Assembly (NCBI GenBank): GCA_003022655.1 | Contig: PXSX01000195.1 | Span: 2,740-8,622 of the forward strand | Source of the DNA: Bacteroidetes bacterium QH_1_64_81 | GTDB lineage: Bacteria; Bacteroidota; Rhodothermia; Rhodothermales; Salinibacteraceae | Reading direction: 5' to 3' | DNA: 5,883 nucleotides | Shown: positions 5,489 to 5,883 of the stretch, in pieces | How the letters are laid out: every line of letters begins with the position of its first letter | Numbering within the stretch: position 1 is the stretch's first letter | Notes under the pieces: model-generated | The model's database searches: none | Told to the model about the DNA's origin: nothing | Seen by the model: the letters and a program-made list of their open reading frames with translations, nothing else | Made by a program: the position numbers and the translations under genes

Positions 5489-5649
5489 GAAGCTGTTTGG
5501 CAGACTGTCTATGGCCTGCGACTTCGCGGATCTCGTGCAGAACGGCTTCTGCACTCGCCCGGTAGTTCCACTACAGGACTCGTTTGGGCCCCGTTCATGC
5601 ACGTCGCCCGCTGTGTCTCGGCTTAAATATCCATCCACCAAACAGCTTC
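5489..5649. repeat. MITE-like 161-bp unit with 12-bp perfect terminal inverted repeats
   Basis: GAAGCTGTTTGG (5489-5500) is the exact reverse complement of CCAAACAGCTTC (5638-5649). The unit between them has no convincing coding sequence and contains an 8-bp hairpin. The ends look like those of small DNA transposons, but no clear target duplication flanks it (left flank GCGTAA, right flank CAAATA). It begins 8 bases after the permease stop codon. It could be a non-autonomous element moved by a transposase elsewhere in the genome, or simply a large intergenic inverted repeat. Confidence 0.5.
5535..5554. terminator. Strong 8-bp hairpin downstream of the permease
   Basis: GTGCAGAA (5535-5542) pairs perfectly with TTCTGCAC (5547-5554) around a CGGC tetraloop, 54 bases after the permease stop. 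No T-tract follows on either strand. It may stabilise or end the permease transcript, or be an internal hairpin of the MITE-like unit in which it lies. Confidence 0.35.
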
Positions 5650-5681
5650 CAAATATCTGTTCGAGATTGTTGAACGCAACC

Positions 5682-5699
5682 GGTGCAGATATATGCACC
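5682..5699. promoter_or_regulatory. Dyad covering the start codon of the last gene
   Basis: GGTGCA (5682-5687) and TGCACC (5694-5699) form a perfect 6-bp inverted repeat with a 6-base spacer. The ATG at 5693-5695 lies across its right arm. Such a dyad could be an operator or an mRNA hairpin hiding the start. AAATATC is repeated at 5625-5631 and 5651-5657 in the AT-rich stretch just upstream. Confidence 0.35.
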
Positions 5700-5883
5700 T
5701 ACGTGGACGTCAAACCCAGTTTTACATTGATCTGATCTACGGCCTCGGGTTTGCGGTCGGCTTCGGCTACCTGCTTATCGTCGGCATGAACCCACTCGTG
5801 GCCGCCTTTCAGAGCGGGCTCGTGCTGGGCTACTTCCTGCGGGTGTGGGAGAACATGAGCGTCTACGAACGCATCCTGCACGA
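5693..5883 (+). CDS. N-terminal part of a small membrane protein (3' end outside window)
   Basis: From the ATG at 5693 the frame stays open to the window edge, giving 63 residues. In-frame TAA at 5624-5626 and the absence of other ATG, GTG or TTG codons between support this start. There is no Shine-Dalgarno, which is common in Bacteroidota-like bacteria. After a short basic head (MHLRGRQTQ) there is a hydrophobic stretch IYGLGFAVGFGYLLIVGM (15-32) and a second, weaker one FQSGLVLGYFLRVW (39-52), then an acidic/basic region (ENMSVYERILH). At least one and probably two membrane segments are indicated. The family is not recognised. It is co-directional with the permease, 211 bp downstream, with the MITE-like unit between them. 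Confidence 0.65.
   Translation, partial: MHLRGRQTQFYIDLIYGLGFAVGFGYLLIVGMNPLVAAFQSGLVLGYFLRVWENMSVYERILH

Noticed and set aside
5450..5735. Short frames on both strands across the 5482-5692 gap (82 and 85 codons)
   Set aside because: Both run through the inverted repeats of the MITE-like unit and into neighbouring genes; neither has coding character or a convincing start.

Overview
The window is GC-rich, with acidic, compact proteins. It carries a bacterial release factor next to a phosphate permease of haloarchaeal type. Together these suggest a halophilic bacterium of the Salinibacter (Rhodothermota/Bacteroidota) kind. That assignment is an inference from composition and protein style, not a database match.

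Layout from left to right. Positions 1-383 hold the C-terminal part of an unrecognised protein. A palindrome-rich intergenic stretch follows (384-550). Positions 551-2264 are a complete IS110-family insertion sequence in minus orientation. Its transposase frame (604-1977) is intact except for one in-frame TAG. Its 285-base upstream non-coding end (1978-2262) folds into two similar guide loops that look like a bridge RNA. Next comes a leader with 16-bp tandem repeats and alternative hairpins (2265-2496), then prfC (peptide chain release factor 3, 2497-4104), a PiT-type phosphate permease (4204-5481), a 161-bp MITE-like inverted-repeat unit (5489-5649), and the start of a small membrane protein that runs off the right edge (5693-5883).

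The most striking signal is in the IS. The predicted target loop of the bridge RNA carries two 7-nt guides. Read together they spell a 12-nt target (CTGAACTCGATT on the transposase strand). Removing the element and joining its two flanks around one shared AG/CT core gives exactly this 12-mer. The second loop carries an 8-nt guide identical to the element's own right end including the core, and a 4-nt guide complementary to the left end. The element therefore records in its RNA both its own ends and the site where it now sits, and this fixes its boundaries to the base (core at 549-550 and 2263-2264). IS110 bridge RNAs are a known class; this particular guide set, its amber-interrupted transposase and its palindromic target are what is specific here.

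prfC and the permease are co-directional, 99 bp apart, and may be co-transcribed, but no functional link is evident. The IS lies between genes and disrupts no recognisable coding sequence, though it separates prfC from DNA that was formerly next to its leader.
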